DNA from: Margaritispora aquatica
Taxonomy: Eukaryota; Ascomycota; Leotiomycetes; Helotiales; Discinellaceae
Assembly (NCBI GenBank): GCA_007644065.1
Contig: VJWN01000026.1
Coordinates: forward strand, 434,001 to 498,000
Length of the DNA stretch: 64,000 nt
Reading direction: 5' to 3'
The position numbers and the translations under genes are program-made. The notes under the pieces were generated by a model. The model searched no databases and was not told the DNA's origin. It saw only the letters and a program-made list of their open reading frames with translations. Positions 35,556 through 48,446 of the stretch are shown here, piece by piece; the first letter of the stretch is position 1; each line of letters begins with the position of its first letter.

Positions 35556-35979
35556 AATCTTTTTCTTCTAATTGTTCACTGTTTTTTGTGTGTCTTTGCT
35601 GTATTTAGCACGCTCTATATCCATTTGGAAGCGTGTTGTCTGTTTGATTGTGATGGTGGAAGTATTACATTTTTTTCTAGTTATGGGCGTCAGAGAACAA
35701 AACCAGACCTGTTACTGAGAATCTTATATTTTGGTATCTGGAGCCAGAAGGCAGGATAAATATATACACGAACCCGAAATCATCCTTCTTCCCTCTCCGT
35801 TGATTCGGTACCTCCCTCTTCATCTTTTTCCGACTTGATCTGGTTGTGTTTCCTTGTTCCTGGAGCAGAACATCAGATGGATGACTTTGCCGCATTTTTG
35901 AGTTAAACTTCAATCCTTCTACAACTGCCGGCAGAGTCAGAATCACACGGTAGTCCCTGAAACTGCCCGCCTGCTCAAC
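35556..35979. other. Intergenic region
   Basis: 424 bp between the kinase fusion and the permease. It contains a 3' UTR and the permease promoter. No recognisable element. Confidence 0.45.
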
Positions 35980-38594
35980 ATGGCTCAACCCAATCATCGT
36001 GCTGGACAGCATCGTGGGGCGAACATTTTGTATGAGCCATTGGAGAAAGTTCATCGTGCCAAGGTCGGGTACTTGAAGACCAGGGATATTGCGTTTCTTA
36101 TTATCAATAAGATGATAGGCACAGGAATATTTGTCACGCCTGCTACTGTCGTTGTGCTGGTTGGTAGCAAGTACGGTGCTTTAATGCTATGGTTTTTCGG
36201 CTCATTCTACTCGTTCATTAGGTTAGTAGACTCGGTTTTATCTACAGAACTATGTATACGTATACCTATCTATAGATACTGATTATTGCTAGTATCCTCG
36301 TTTACCTCGAGTATGGTCTGGCTTGGCCTTTTACTGGTGGCGAGTTTAATTATGTTTGCATTCCTACTCTCTATCCAAAACATGACTGACAGCTTGTGAT
36401 AGATAGCTAAGATATTTCCTCGCCCAGCTCTGGTTTTCGCAACTTCGTTCGCTTGGTACTTCGTAGCGTTCTCGACTTCGACAGGAAACGCAATCAATTT
36501 CGCAAAGTACTTCTCATTAGCAGGAGCAGATTTCTTGATTGATGATCCACAAACCAAAGTCATCGACTCGTGGCAGTTAAAATTCATCGCCTGCTGGGTA
36601 GTTGTCGCTATCTGTCTACTTCACTACCGCCTTATCGACATTGGAGTCTGGGCCAATGCCATTCTTGCTGCTTACAAGGTCCTATTTGTTCTGATCCTTA
36701 CTATTTCTACATGGCCTGGCCTGGCTCATGAGGCTGCGAAGGGGGGCATTAGGGGAGCGGATGATTGGGTACATTTCATCAATGTCGACAACCCTAGACC
36801 TTCGGGAAACTCGACCATATCCATCGATGGAACCTTGACTACGGTAGTGGGAAGTGGGCCGGCGGCAGCAGATTCCCCTGTGAATGTGGCGCTGGCTATG
36901 TTTTTGGTTCTTTATAGCTACCAGGGCTGGGAGAATGCTAGTGAGTTCATGCCCTTTTCACTCGAGTTAGTAATACGGTCAAATACTGATTATTTTATTC
37001 TGGTAGATTATATTACTGCGGAAATTGAAGGTGATGCGGAGGAGCGGAAGAGGAAACTCAAAAAGGGGGCTCTCTGGGCGATTGCGATTGTTAGCTTCTT
37101 GTACATTTTCTTCAATATCTTTTTCGTAAGTAAAGCACTCATCACCACTGCAATAGAGGTCTTGACGTGTGATAGTTGCTTCTGCTTAGCAATAAGGACA
37201 TCCAAATTGTTCAGGATAAGGGATACTCGGTGGCTTACAATATAGCACTGCATGTACGACATTCTCGCGGCCTATAGGTTTATAAGCTAATTTGATTATA
37301 GGCATTCAGTCCTAGTGGTTCGGAGAATTGGTCAAACGGGTATAAGACCCTCGTCCGACAATCTATATTCTCGTGTATTGGATTATCTGCCTTTGGCAAT
37401 CTCATTGGCGTCATATTTACCAATGGTCGAGGTACACACTTTCCTTCCCTCACTCTACCCCGAATGTCTTCCAACCCGCACTCTCACTAACAGTCTGTTT
37501 GGTGAAGTCAAAAGAGAAATTGCCAATGACAACCTCATTCCCGGAAGTAATTTCTTCTCCTCATCTTCAGAGTACGGAAAGGACACGGACCCTGATGGAA
37601 CGCCTACTGGAGGATTGGTATTGCATGGACTAGTGACTTGCATTACTATCACTGCAACTAACCTATATTCCGATGGCTCAACTGAAGGATTGAGTTTCAT
37701 TATTAATATGTTTACTTATGGGCATTCTATTCTCGGCAGTAAGCTATCCCTAAAACCTCACTTAATTCCCTGTTGGAGCGTTATAAGTATGCTAACCAAC
37801 ATAGTCGCACTCGGCATAGGCCTGTTCAAACTAAAGTCACGGCTCCAAGAGAACGCCATAGACTTTACGCGCGAGCAACTAGCGCTGAACGTCGAAACCC
37901 CGCCGACACCACAATACCAATATCAAATTCTAAAGAACAGGTACTGGCGCTGGTTCTGCGCTATATTCTTCATCGGCATCAACAGCTTCCTGGTGATTCT
38001 GCCGATGGTGAAATCGAATCTCGCCAATGGGAAACCTAGGCGCATCCCCAACTGGGAGCTGCCGGTCGCGGTGCTGCCATTCTTCGCGGCGGGCGCAGTG
38101 GCTGGCTTGGTCATTTGTGTAATCGCAACGCACATGGAGTTCTTGATCGATCCGGATGCGTGGGAAGTACTGCCGGAGGCCAGGAGGTGGATTGTACAGT
38201 TTCCAAAAGTGAGTTCTATTTTTTTCATCTCTCCACATCTTCCCGTTTTCGAGTCGCTTTCAAGCTCTTTATCACCTTCTCTTACTTCTGCTGCATTTAT
38301 TCTGTCATCTTTTTCTCTTCCGGCAAATTCTATGAACAACGCGTTTGAAATAAGCGAGGAAAATAAGCTAACAGAACCTTCTAGTGGGGCAACTTCTGGG
38401 GGAGATGGAAAGAGCGCAAGCGAGGTGGGTCAATTTGGGAAGAAGCATGGACACGGCTCTGGTTAGAGAGCGAGGCATCACTGGCGGCGGAGATTCGAGA
38501 GGAGAAATGGAGGACGCGACATCTTGCAGACGGTGGATCAGAGAGGGGGATGGAGATGCACTCGCTTATCGGGGGCGCGGGAGCTATGGGCTAA
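35980..38594 (+). CDS. Methionine permease-like amino-acid transporter (APC/LAT type), about 670 aa
   Basis: Plasma-membrane amino-acid permease related to yeast Mup1-type high-affinity methionine permeases. Nine exons: 35980-36221, 36293-36353, 36403-36940, 37007-37125, 37176-37253, 37302-37431, 37508-37738, 37805-38208 and 38385-38594. They sum to 671 codons with all phases closing. Transmembrane helix 1 carries the substrate-binding kink NKMIGTGIFVTP. Further recognisable pieces are WPFTGGEFNY, YSYQGWENANYITAEI and LSFIINMFTYGHSILG. The tail is hydrophilic and Trp/Glu/Arg-rich (WGNFWGRWKERKRGG). The donor of exon 2 (GTTTGC) and the acceptor of exon 7 (GAAG) are weak, so those borders need transcript support. 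The reading frame is otherwise intact. Confidence 0.82.
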
Positions 38595-38800
38595 GAAAAT
38601 TTGCGAAGGGGAGACAGGTTGAGGGGGTATAAGGACTGATATGAAATGCGTAATGAAGACAAGCGAGTGAGAATGGGTAATGTAATATAATTTTTTACGG
38701 TCAATCAGGGACTAGTCCGTCCTCAACTGCTTTTATCTTTTTCCTGGAGAATCCAATGCGCATGTTTCAACTCTTTCATCTGCATACTCAACCTCTCTCA

Positions 38801-39622
38801 CTATTGTCCTTGAAAAAAATCGATCCTGCGCTGCAACTCAGCGACTTCAGCAGCGTGCGATTCTTGTACATCAGCATTAGGTTGCGATCGAGCCTGCGCA
38901 TATAGCGTATGTGCCCCTCTCAGCTGCTCCAATTCAACCTCATACTGTGCCGTTTTCGCACGGGAATCTTTCAATTCCGCTTTCATCGCCTCTTCTCTCT
39001 TTGTCGCTGAAGATCTGCTCTCCCTGGTGGTGCGAGCGAGTTCCGATTGGAGGTTTTTAATTTGTTCTTCCATGTTGTGATGGAGCCCGGCTTGTTCCTC
39101 CTTGAGTGCGGCTAGTTGGAAGGTGTGTTGTTCTTTCTCTGCTCTCATATATTCGAGTGTTTGGATTGAGTTTTGAACTTCGCGTGATTTGAGTAGAGCT
39201 ACATACTTCTGGTGTTCGTTATTTGATAGCAATGACTGATTCTCTTCCCGATGATCAAATATCAGCATCTGTTCCACCTTCTCGTAATTACGCAATTCGT
39301 GCATCTTTTTATTGAGTTCCTACCTCATTGAACGTCTTTCTTTCTCAAATTCCTCTTTTAAAGAAACTATCGCTGCATGGCTTGCGGTTAAGGATTGTGA
39401 AATTTCAGATGTTGCCTTAGCTCGAGCAATAGCCTGGTTTAGCTTCTGTATGGCTCGGATAGTCGCTCTGAGGTTTGAGTGCTTCGAAGGCGATCGAATG
39501 CATCTTGTAGGTGAAGCTTAGAGCTTGAAACCCCCTTGTCTGTGCCTAGTCTAGTAGAGAGGTTATTGGAATCTCGAAACGCGTTTGTCATTTTCACTAT
39601 CTCATTCTGAAGCTTGTATCTT
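38801..39622 (-). pseudogene. Decayed coiled-coil protein gene
   Basis: The minus strand encodes heptad-rich coiled coil over about 270 codons, but not in one frame. An upstream segment (39622 to about 39475) runs in one frame. A shift near 39460-39490 moves to the frame encoding AIQKLNQAIARAKATSE, with no credible intron in between. A TAG at 39320-39322 then interrupts that frame (KERRSMR, stop, ELNKKMHELR) without a usable intron. An ATG at 39304 starts a residual 167-codon open frame to 38801, rich in Glu, Lys, Gln and Ala. A short translated product is possible. I could not assign a family. Confidence 0.55.
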
Positions 39623-39930
39623 CGGAGGGATCAAAGAGCGCGAGAGCTAGACTTTCTGATCGCAAATCATGGGAGTCACGTTTGTTAGAGATTTCAGGCT
39701 GTCATCTATTTCCATTATGTGCACTCTGTCGCCTGATGCGGCTATGCGATTCGAGTTGAGGGGCTGCGTCTTGTATTGTATGTATGTGCCTTGGGCTGAA
39801 TGCAAGGTAGTCGGGCGTACCACTCATCGCAACTCTAAGGAGCCACGTCGTAAGGTTTTCCCATGACCTCACGGAAAGATACACAAAATGCCGCCGCACA
39901 AAAGAGTGGTTGGATTAGGGTTAGATCTGC

Positions 39931-40446
39931 ATGTCCATGTATGTGCAAACCATATCGTGCACTGCGTCAACTGTGGTTGAGAATTTGATGCAAGTAAGGC
40001 CCCTTATATTTCAACGCGCTCTAACCGAGGTGGATGCTCATCTGTTATAGTTTCCGGTAACAGGTCGCATTTCAGCGTTCATTCCATTTCTGCCTTTCTC
40101 GCCAGATGAACAGGCAGTGGTGGTACATAAATATCTTCTGGAGCTCGGGCAGAAGATTCGTAGGCCAATTAACTTATCTCATGGTCCCAATGAGCAGCTT
40201 TTGGGCAACGTGTGTCTCAAAATCAGGCGCGATGCTTCGGTGTGCAGCGCTCTAGCGAAGAGAGTGTATCACCCGGAGCTTGGAGCGAGAAGTCTGGTTA
40301 CAGCGGCGAAGATCGTGGAGGATATGTTGGTTGATGTTTATCTTGATGTGGATGAGGAGATCCAAGAGAGTGATGGTGTTTTAGATTTTGTGATTGATGT
40401 AGAGGGGAAGCGAGTAGTAGCGAATATGATGAAGTCAGTAGGGTGA
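39931..40446 (+). pseudogene. Truncated ClpB/Hsp104-type AAA+ C-terminal fragment, about 152 aa if translated
   Basis: Only the C-terminal end of a fungal Clp/Hsp100-like ATPase is present. It is readable as two pieces, 39931-39993 and 40051-40446, across a 57-bp intron with good borders (GTAAGG, TATAG). Recognisable segments are FPVTGRISAFIPFLPFSP, a HKYLLELG helix, and YHPELGARSLVTAAKIVEDM, the small domain after the second AAA module in this family. No Walker A, Walker B or arginine-finger region is found upstream, so it cannot be a working ATPase. An ATG at 39931 leaves the remnant open and possibly expressed. Confidence 0.65.
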
Positions 40447-42191
40447 CAAAAGTACATAGCATACCATATACTCACCTGTCTTAAGGTCCAAGAAGTCGCA
40501 CTTGAACCCGTCTGATTTTCGAGTTCACAATATAAGATAGATAGTATGTGACTATTTCTTGGAATGGAGGGTATTTCGTGTGCAGTTAATATCGTCAACA
40601 AGGCAATAACGAACATATGCTACTTTGTTTAGCCGTGAATGAGATCTTTTACCCTTTATGTCAGTTTCATTCGATGATGATGGGTATTGAAACCTGTTGT
40701 CAATGACCATAACACAAGACCTACAAACTGTTATGGTGCTTATAAACTTAATACATATACTCTCTAGTAAGCCACGTCAGGCATCGGAGTTTCAATATCC
40801 ATCATATCATTGCAACCATCACAGCTAGCACACGATTGAAGTCTAGATCATCGAATAAGATCGAATCAACAAATCGCTAGGCTCTGGTGTATTACTGTGA
40901 TATCTTAGTCTCGAGGAACCCTGGCCAGTTATTGACGTACACTCTTATACCTAAAACGCCTGTGACGACAAAAGACCCAAAACTATGCTAGGAGTACCAA
41001 CGGTGATAAACACTACAATACTCACAAGGCCCAACACAAGCAAGATACTAACTGGCAGCCTCGAAGCGAGGACGGTATAGAACGGTTATGCAACCAGCTC
41101 TACAATTTAAGCATTTCGGCAAGGATTTGAAGAATCTCTCATTAACCATCCACCAAGCTCAGCAAACGACTTATCGAGAGAAACCCGACAGAGTCAGAAG
41201 TGCCGTGACTTTGAGCTGGATTCCTCTCTTATCTTAGTTTTAGGTATTCGTCAAGTTAGTCGAGCTATTGTCCGGTTCAGTCACATACGCACACGCCTGC
41301 GTCAAGCTCCAAACCGGCTCCAAAAACTGCGGCAACGAGTTGGGTGGTTTCTACTGCTAACAATTGGCGCAATCCGATCAAGAATATGAAGACGAGGTAG
41401 ATTCCAATCCTGGAATCTCACAACGGGTAGATACATCGATACTCAACTACGTCCCTCGTTCCCAGGTGAAGGCGGTAAGTCAGGAGGTAATCGAACAGTA
41501 AAATGAAGGAAAAGTTCATGCAGATTATACAGAAACTCAAAGAACACTACCTGCTGAAAGTATAAAATAGAAAACACAATGACACAGCATAGATAAAGTC
41601 TGCTAGCCGGTAGAGGAAGGGGTTCTACTTGGAATCCACACAAACACCAAAGACACACCTCACAAGCACGATTCCCTGAATCTCACTTGAGATTACTTGC
41701 ACACTCTCCCTTTCAATAACAGAATATTTGATACCCATTCATCTTATTCCTATGCTACCATTCTCAGTCCTACTTCAGTCCCATTTCATATAAGTTCGGT
41801 ATTCCAATATGCCTTCCCAATTCCCATGCCATAGCAGATGCACTCCAATCCAAATTATACACCAACCAGAGCCAACCGAGTCGTTGATTAGATTCCTTTC
41901 CAAATATACACAACGCCGGATATAACCATCCTCAAAATTTCCCACTTCCTCCAATTGATTGCTAAAAACAACCAAGTTCTTGCCAAAGCCGTTGGTGACA
42001 CAAAATATGTCTCGAGCTGTTGATTATTGATGCCAACTGCTATCATCCTCGATTGTAGCTTGGGGGGCTAAGTGAGTATTGAGCAAGCCTCCATTCTAAC
42101 TCGGCGTCCTCACATCACCATGCAGGCCTCAAAGCCACCAGCAGCCTTACTAACTATCAATGTTGCCAAAGATCGGATGGCAACGCCTAGC
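40447..42191. other. Intergenic region
   Basis: 1.7 kb between the Clp fragment and the stop of the Zn2Cys6 regulator. The right part should be the 3' UTR of the regulator. No frame here has a recognisable domain or a convincing splice chain. Confidence 0.5.
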
Positions 42192-44369
42192 TCATCGGTA
42201 AGATAGATCACCTCCTCCTTGCCCCATACCCATATTCGAGGCATCTACGCCACTTTGTGCACGTTGCAGACCAATGTATTGTCCAGGTATACTCCTGGGT
42301 ATCTGGATACCGAAATTGCCACCACTGTTCTGTCGTATTGGTGGCCTTCTGACCATACCATCAACGATTGGCTGCCTGCCATTCAAGGTACTCAGGTCAA
42401 AGTCTCTTCTGTAATCGATGTTCCTTCCGCCTCCGCCAACACCTTCGCTGAAATTTCCTCGGTGGTTATTGGAGCTGATGCTGCTTCCAATGCTTGGCGA
42501 GCTCAGGTTCGCAAACGAGCCATACTCATTCAAGCCAGGAAATTCCATTGGACTTTGAAGAATTGATGGACTGGCGTATGGTGAATTGTCACCGACATCT
42601 CCATTGTTGACAGGTGAGCCAAGTTCTTCGATTCGCTTGTCGTAGGCAGGCATTGTAGAAATGTTACTTCGGTTGAAGTCTTGCTCGGGTTCTAGCTTGA
42701 ATTCACTGCTACCCGATGTTCCATTCCCATTATACCCTGGGAAGTTTGATGCAATCCCCATACCTGAATTGCCAAAGCCATCAAAGATATCAATGTCCGC
42801 GCATGATGGAGTATCTGGCACAGTCTGGAGCATCGGGTTGACGAGTCTTGGTAAGACGTCGTTGACTTTTGCCAGGAGAAGTGGTAGGAAGCGGTTGTCT
42901 CCATTACGGAGAACGGAGAGAAGTGTCATGAAGTCATGAAGGTAATCTCTTGGTCCAAGTTGGAAAGGATCCGGGTTTGGTGGGAGTAAAGAGAGAACAT
43001 CTGTCAGAGAGCAAGCAACATCAAAAAGTTTCTCAATCTAAAGGTAGTCAGTAAAAGTTACATCAGAGGAACCAAGATAATTACCAATCCAATTCCATGA
43101 ACCTCCATACTCTTATGTGAGAATTGAGAGGTCATCGAGATCAGATCTCGCGAAATGTCAACAGGATACTGGAAAGTCATGCTTGGATCATCACTACTGG
43201 AACTCAAGCATCCATTCTGGATACTCAATTGCCACACCATAGTCCTTAGCCATTGTTGACTCGTTCGTAAGTCAGCTGCTTGATTTTCAGTTGAGTTCAG
43301 GTAGGTGGGGAGAGCGTCAGTGAGCTGCTTCTGTAAGGCTGCGAGATATGATGGCGAGCAATCTGATCTCGTCTTGTTCCATAAAGCAACAAATCCTTCA
43401 TCAAATGGTCTGAAAAGATTAACCAAGTGTATAAACCCATTGAGATGGATCGCTTGTGTATCTGATGGGTCGTCATTCTGCGTTGGGAGGGAGATTGTCG
43501 CTTGTAATGAAAGAGGTCGATGTCGTTGAAGCGCGTATGCTCTATTTACACGTTAGAATGGCTTGAGGCAATATCTTAAGTGAAGCTCGCCTTTCAGTCA
43601 CGAAAAGTAGCCAGTAGAGTCTTCGTCTCCTTGACGACTCTACGGTATCAAACTGCAGATATGTTTCTTCCTTCTGCAAGCCTAATATGTGCGACAAAGT
43701 TGTCGCCTCCCTCAGATGAAACCAGGCCTTGTTGTGCAAATCTAGGCCAAAGTAACAACCGAAAAGGAAGAAGCTCGTTACCAAACTGTTCAAAGTCGGT
43801 GTCTCGAGATAGTCGTAGCTTTTCCTCACTCTCAGCGTCTCTTCCATCAACAGGTTTCCTGATACAAGATTCGCACCCGGCAAACTATCGAGTCCCAGCG
43901 GATCTCCAGGTATTCCCATTCCAGGCTGTATCATCATGAATGCGCAAAGCGAAGTCAGTAGACAGTATGTATCCACGTTTTGATCCGAATACATCGCTTG
44001 TTGTTCGAGTCGCCCTCGGTGCAGGATCGGCAGGGTCGGATACATGTTTGCGAAGAAAAACTCGATACATTCCTTCACCATATCGTTCGTAAGGAGACCT
44101 GGAGTCGGCGCAAGTGTAGGACTGCATGGTGGTGATGTTATGCCATTCAATCGATTCGCTGTCTTCGTTGACAATGTGCTCTGTCGCTGGTTCTCTCGCA
44201 GCTCACTAATGACCTTCGCTCTCGACCCCTTCGGACCCTTCTTCTGTGGTATCGCATGGTATGTACATCCTATCTGCGCAGACGAACAGTTTCGACACGG
44301 ATTGATTCCATCGCATTTGACTTTACGTCGATGACAACCATCGCATGCCCGCTTGACGGACGACGACAT
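42192..44369 (-). CDS. col-26: Zn2Cys6 transcription factor of the COL-26/BglR type, 693 aa
   Basis: Nuclear regulator of the group that links glucose sensing to starch and cellulose utilisation in Neurospora (COL-26) and Trichoderma (BglR). Three exons: 43591-44369, 43085-43541 and 42192-43037, 694 codons in phase. The DNA-binding domain is at the extreme N-terminus with all six Cys (RACDGCHRRKVKCDG ... CRNCSSAQIGC). It is followed by the diagnostic QKKGPKGSRAKVISELREN block. The fungal transcription-factor middle domain includes FFFANMYPTLPILHR, the DTYCLLTSLCAFMM segment and RRRRLYWLLFVTERAYALQR. The C-terminus is Asn/Ser/Gly-rich. Intron 1 (43542-43590) appears to be GC-AG (donor GCGAGC, branch TTCTAAC, acceptor AATAG). 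No GT donor keeps the conserved VTERAYALQR reading. Confidence 0.9.
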
Positions 44370-45498
44370 GGCGGGCGATCAAGGAGGTTCGAGACAAACT
44401 CTGTTCACGACTCCACCCGACCAGGTATCTTTCACAGACGGTGTTCAATTGATTTCGAGGCGTTGATCGTTCCCAGATATCGCGATTATGGGGTAGTGGT
44501 GGAGTGTTTGTTTCGTTCAAATGGCGGAGTACTGGAGTACTTATTCGGTCCGTATAATGTTCGATGGCGGAGACGGCTCAGGCTCAGGTTCTGAAATGCG
44601 GGGGTAAGGGAGATGAAGTTGGTGAGGAGGTTAGGGTGTTCTATTGGACAGCCAAGTTTGCAAGAGGTGTCAGAGTGCAAAAGGAAGAATTGAGGGCTTT
44701 AATGGTTCGGAGTATGTTATATTGAGGAGTTTGAAGTGCGAAGGAGTGTCTGAAAATCTAGAGTGAAGATGTTTAGTGAGGTGGAGGCACTTTGCGGTTT
44801 GTTATTGATAATTGTGGACTTCGGATCGGGGATGAGCGCTGTTCAGAGTGAAATGCATTCACGGCCACGGTCTTTGAAGATTCTACCTGGGTGTGAGACT
44901 AGAGGAGAGGGAGAAGAGATCAACGACCTTACCCTTAGGCAAGCTATCAGTAGACAGCACGGGGACGAAGATGCGTACTTTGTATGCAATCCTGACGAAG
45001 GAGGTTACACAGCGCAAGTGGTAACGTAGCAGAACGAGACGAAGGCTGATTTTCTAGCATAAGAGATGCTCATCACCCCATGAAACCACTGAATTCATCG
45101 TCGATACTCGTACTCCTCCTTCTCTTCCGAACCTTCTATTCCCATCTGGAACCTGGTGCTTCAGTAATAGCTATCCGAACAATGCCGATGCATCGCCCCG
45201 TTGCTTGCCTGGCAGTTTAGAACGATTCCTCGCAGCTAACCGTTCGACGTTTCGACGTTCCTGTTCTAGCACATTAGTAGGCATTGGCTGGCCTCTGGTA
45301 CGGCTACTGCAGTCCTACAAATCATATCAAATCATATCGAATAGTTTAGCATATCACTTGGTTGCACACGAATCAACTTCGTTACTCAGGCTTTCGAGGC
45401 TGATTCAACTCAGTCAGCAAGACAGGTGCACGCCATACGAGTAGATTCTTCACTTTCCAAGGGCTCTACATTTGGTTATCTTTCTCTCTTCAGGCTCA

Positions 45499-45531
45499 CA
45501 CCACCACCACCACCACCACCACCACCACCAC
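45499..45531. repeat. (CAC)n trinucleotide microsatellite
   Basis: Eleven uninterrupted CAC units in the non-coding region upstream of the COL-26-like gene. Confidence 0.95.
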
Positions 45532-45585
45532 GAGTCACGTTGATGACGGAAGTTCTACGAATCTCACTCACAGTCGCAGCCAGCC

Positions 45586-45630
45586 GTACAGTACAGTACA
45601 GTACAGTACAGTACAGTACAGTACAGTACA
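45586..45630. repeat. (GTACA)9 pentanucleotide tandem repeat
   Basis: Nine perfect GTACA units followed by a partly diverged unit. The overlapping TGTAC/GTACA palindromic character means that either strand can fold back on itself. It lies about 1.2 kb upstream of the COL-26-like start. Confidence 0.95.
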
Positions 45631-48446
45631 AGTACAGTAGGGTAACCAACCCATCAGCTCCCCTGATTTCGGCAGTTCCTCCACGAGAAAGTGGCTCAAA
45701 CAGTCAAATTCCTCAAGGATTTCTCAATTCGTTATTTGTTCCACTGTCCCACTTGGAGGGAATTTTCGCCAATCATATGTCTTGAATAGACTGGCAAGAT
45801 CCCCGTGTTAGTGTCTTGTTTGTCAACGCTAAGGCTCAAAAAGGCAATCTAGACGACAAGATGCTGATGGCACCGCCTCCTTCTTCGTGTCTTCCATGAT
45901 GCTTCCATGAACCATCTCGGGATACGCCGAGATTGGTCAGGAGAGTTTCTTTTTTGCTTTATTATGGATTTCGAATGGCAACTGAACTTGTGTAATCAGA
46001 AAAAGAGAGGCAAATCAGATGATTAAGGCATTTGTAGTGTAGTTACGCTTGGCCTATATCATCATGTACGAGGGACATCATTCACATTTCAATCGCATGA
46101 CTTTGTCATAGCCAAGCCGAAACTCGGCACATGTGGTACGATCGCATTGCCGGGCTACCTTACTAGTTCATTTCTTGTGAAAGTCATGCTTTTCTATCAT
46201 CACGCAATCTTAAAGTATTCAAAACTGCCATTGCTTCACAAGCTCTTTCACAGTCTCATAGCCACGATCCTACATGATTGAGAGAGGCTGAATGTTTTGT
46301 TATCATTGCGACCGCATATTTATCATGTGATATCATCTCCCAAAGTGGATTGGTGTCTCGCCAATAGCTAAGCGATAAAGACAGGGGAGAAGGACCGAAA
46401 GTTGGGGAGTGTGCATGGCTGTGGAGAAGACGGAGTGGTGGTAATATATCGTGGAGGTGCGGGGAGAGGAGTTTTTCCTGTATAACTTTGATATCATCTT
46501 CAACTTCTTCTTGCTTGTCTTGTTTGCGCCTTATGCAATCTACTTATCCGGTATTTCTATTTCGAGGAAGATGTCCGCAGAAGGGCCGTTCATATTTTGT
46601 GATTGCAGCAATCTCGACGCTTCTACTGCTCCAATTGATTATAAGCGGCTTCGAAGCACTAGAGTAGAGAGTTCTAGGCATCTCGAGGTTCAATCTTGAT
46701 TATCATCGTTCAATTCATGCTTGAGGTCCTTACTTGCTCTCCCTTCTGTCTCGCTCTGGAAATGCAAAGTCGGAAAGGCAAATCCCCCCCAAAATGCACA
46801 TATGCACAATGACAGCGGAAGTACTTCCTCATTCAATATTTCTTCCAGCTTTCAGCCTTGCATCATGCATGCGGACCTTTTACACTTAGAGTCGTATCCA
46901 CAATACTACCGAGCTCGTACCTGGCTTGTCTTATTGTTCTGGACCTTCACGCCAGTCTTATCTGAGCCGGAAATTTCTCGATTCCTCTGCACAGATATCG
47001 AGAATTGTTGGTGCATCTCATCCAGCCATCCAGGCGAAGCGAGAACTTCAATGCCGTAGATGCTAATGGTCACAGTCGTTCTGTCTGTTCGCAACTCTTC
47101 TAGGGAAAGCAAAGCACAAGCAGAGCCTAGACTTGCTTTCGCGGCATTCATTTATTATAATTGCTACCCACGAGCATTCATCTGAGAATTATTCGGGCAG
47201 AGTTTGCCGATGATCTTAATATGCCTCGAGATCGTGCTTTGAAATTTCATGTTAACTGACCTAAGAGGGTTTAGCCTCACCTGAGTTCTAATAGATGTTT
47301 ATACCAGAATATAAAACGAATCACATTCAAGCGTTGTACAGAACAAGTGTATGGAATGCTGGGTGTATTCAAAGCACACTGATATCGAAGGACGAATAGT
47401 AGCTCAATTTACCCTCGGGGAATCCCCACTTCGTTCCAACCCAGCTACCCTGGCAGGACTTCCAGCTTTTAACCCTGCACTACGAGAGTTGCGGCGACAT
47501 ATTTTTCCTCGGGCCTGTTGAAAGTGATTGGTGCTATTGTAGGCAACATCACTCTCATGTTAAGTCAAAATTCCGTAGTTCTACGTGGAAAAGCCTCAAT
47601 GCCATGTTGGCAAGATGGTCTTTCCGGAAGCTCAAGGCGATACCTACTCAGTCTGGTTAACTTGCTTATGTGAACTCGGCTCGACGGATGCATATGTAAT
47701 AACTAATCTATTCATGTGTTCCTCATTTACGATGACGTAGTGGACGACATATTCGCTTTAGCGATAAACATGTGTTTGAGGCAATTCAACTGCAAATCGA
47801 CTTGATGCATCTTTGTGAGGTATTTTTCAAATCTAATATTCCCCACTAACCGAAAATGCTGATCAGAAGTGATTAATACAGAAAACATTGGGAAATCATA
47901 GTTGTTTATGGTCGATAGTGTGATGTGCGAAGCGAAAAATTGGGTGTGTTTATTTCTTGGCTATAGAATCTGGAGTAATAGCGTTCAATCTTTCTTCCAA
48001 ACACAAGAATTAAATCTGTCCCTCCTCTATCTTAAAACGCCAGTACATCCGATATCTAGCAGATACTTCAGAGCACGTGGTCATGCCCCTTGGACAATGA
48101 GGTATAATAACCTCAATTACTCTAGTTGTACTCTAGTTGTACAAGTAAACTGGAGTTCCCCGCTAGAGTATACTTCACTATCCTTGAGGATAACAGACCC
48201 AACTCGGGATTTCGGCAAAGACGATCTGTAGACCATGAGGCATAATTTCCTCAGAACGATACCCACAGTCAATTATTATGGATCTTGAATGAGAAAACTT
48301 CGAAACGTTGACGTAACCGGACCATAATTCCAATAGGTCCATACAGTAGAAATAAAGACATGAGTATTTCCAAATCTAAGAACCTCTCCAATGCACCTTA
48401 CTTCACTTGAATCTAACTATCCTAAAAGTCTATCCAAACCTCTAAA

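Larger units (their letters stand above)
44370..48446. other. Long non-coding region upstream of the COL-26-like gene
   Basis: About 4.1 kb without a supportable gene. The left part must be the promoter and 5' leader of the regulator, and the right end the promoter of the CoA-transferase. It contains two microsatellites (45499-45531 and 45586-45630) and a short 11-bp direct duplication near 48119-48142. Frames at 46451-47151 are open but unrecognisable. A long upstream region suits a heavily regulated transcription-factor gene, but an unannotated non-coding RNA or lost gene is equally possible. Confidence 0.5.

Noticed and set aside
44323..44680. Possible upstream open frames in the leader of the COL-26-like gene
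   Set aside because: The overlapping frame begins with TTG, not ATG, so it is not a convincing uORF.
46451..47151. Frames on both strands upstream of the COL-26-like gene
   Set aside because: Unrecognisable; the opposing frames overlap and no introns extend either.
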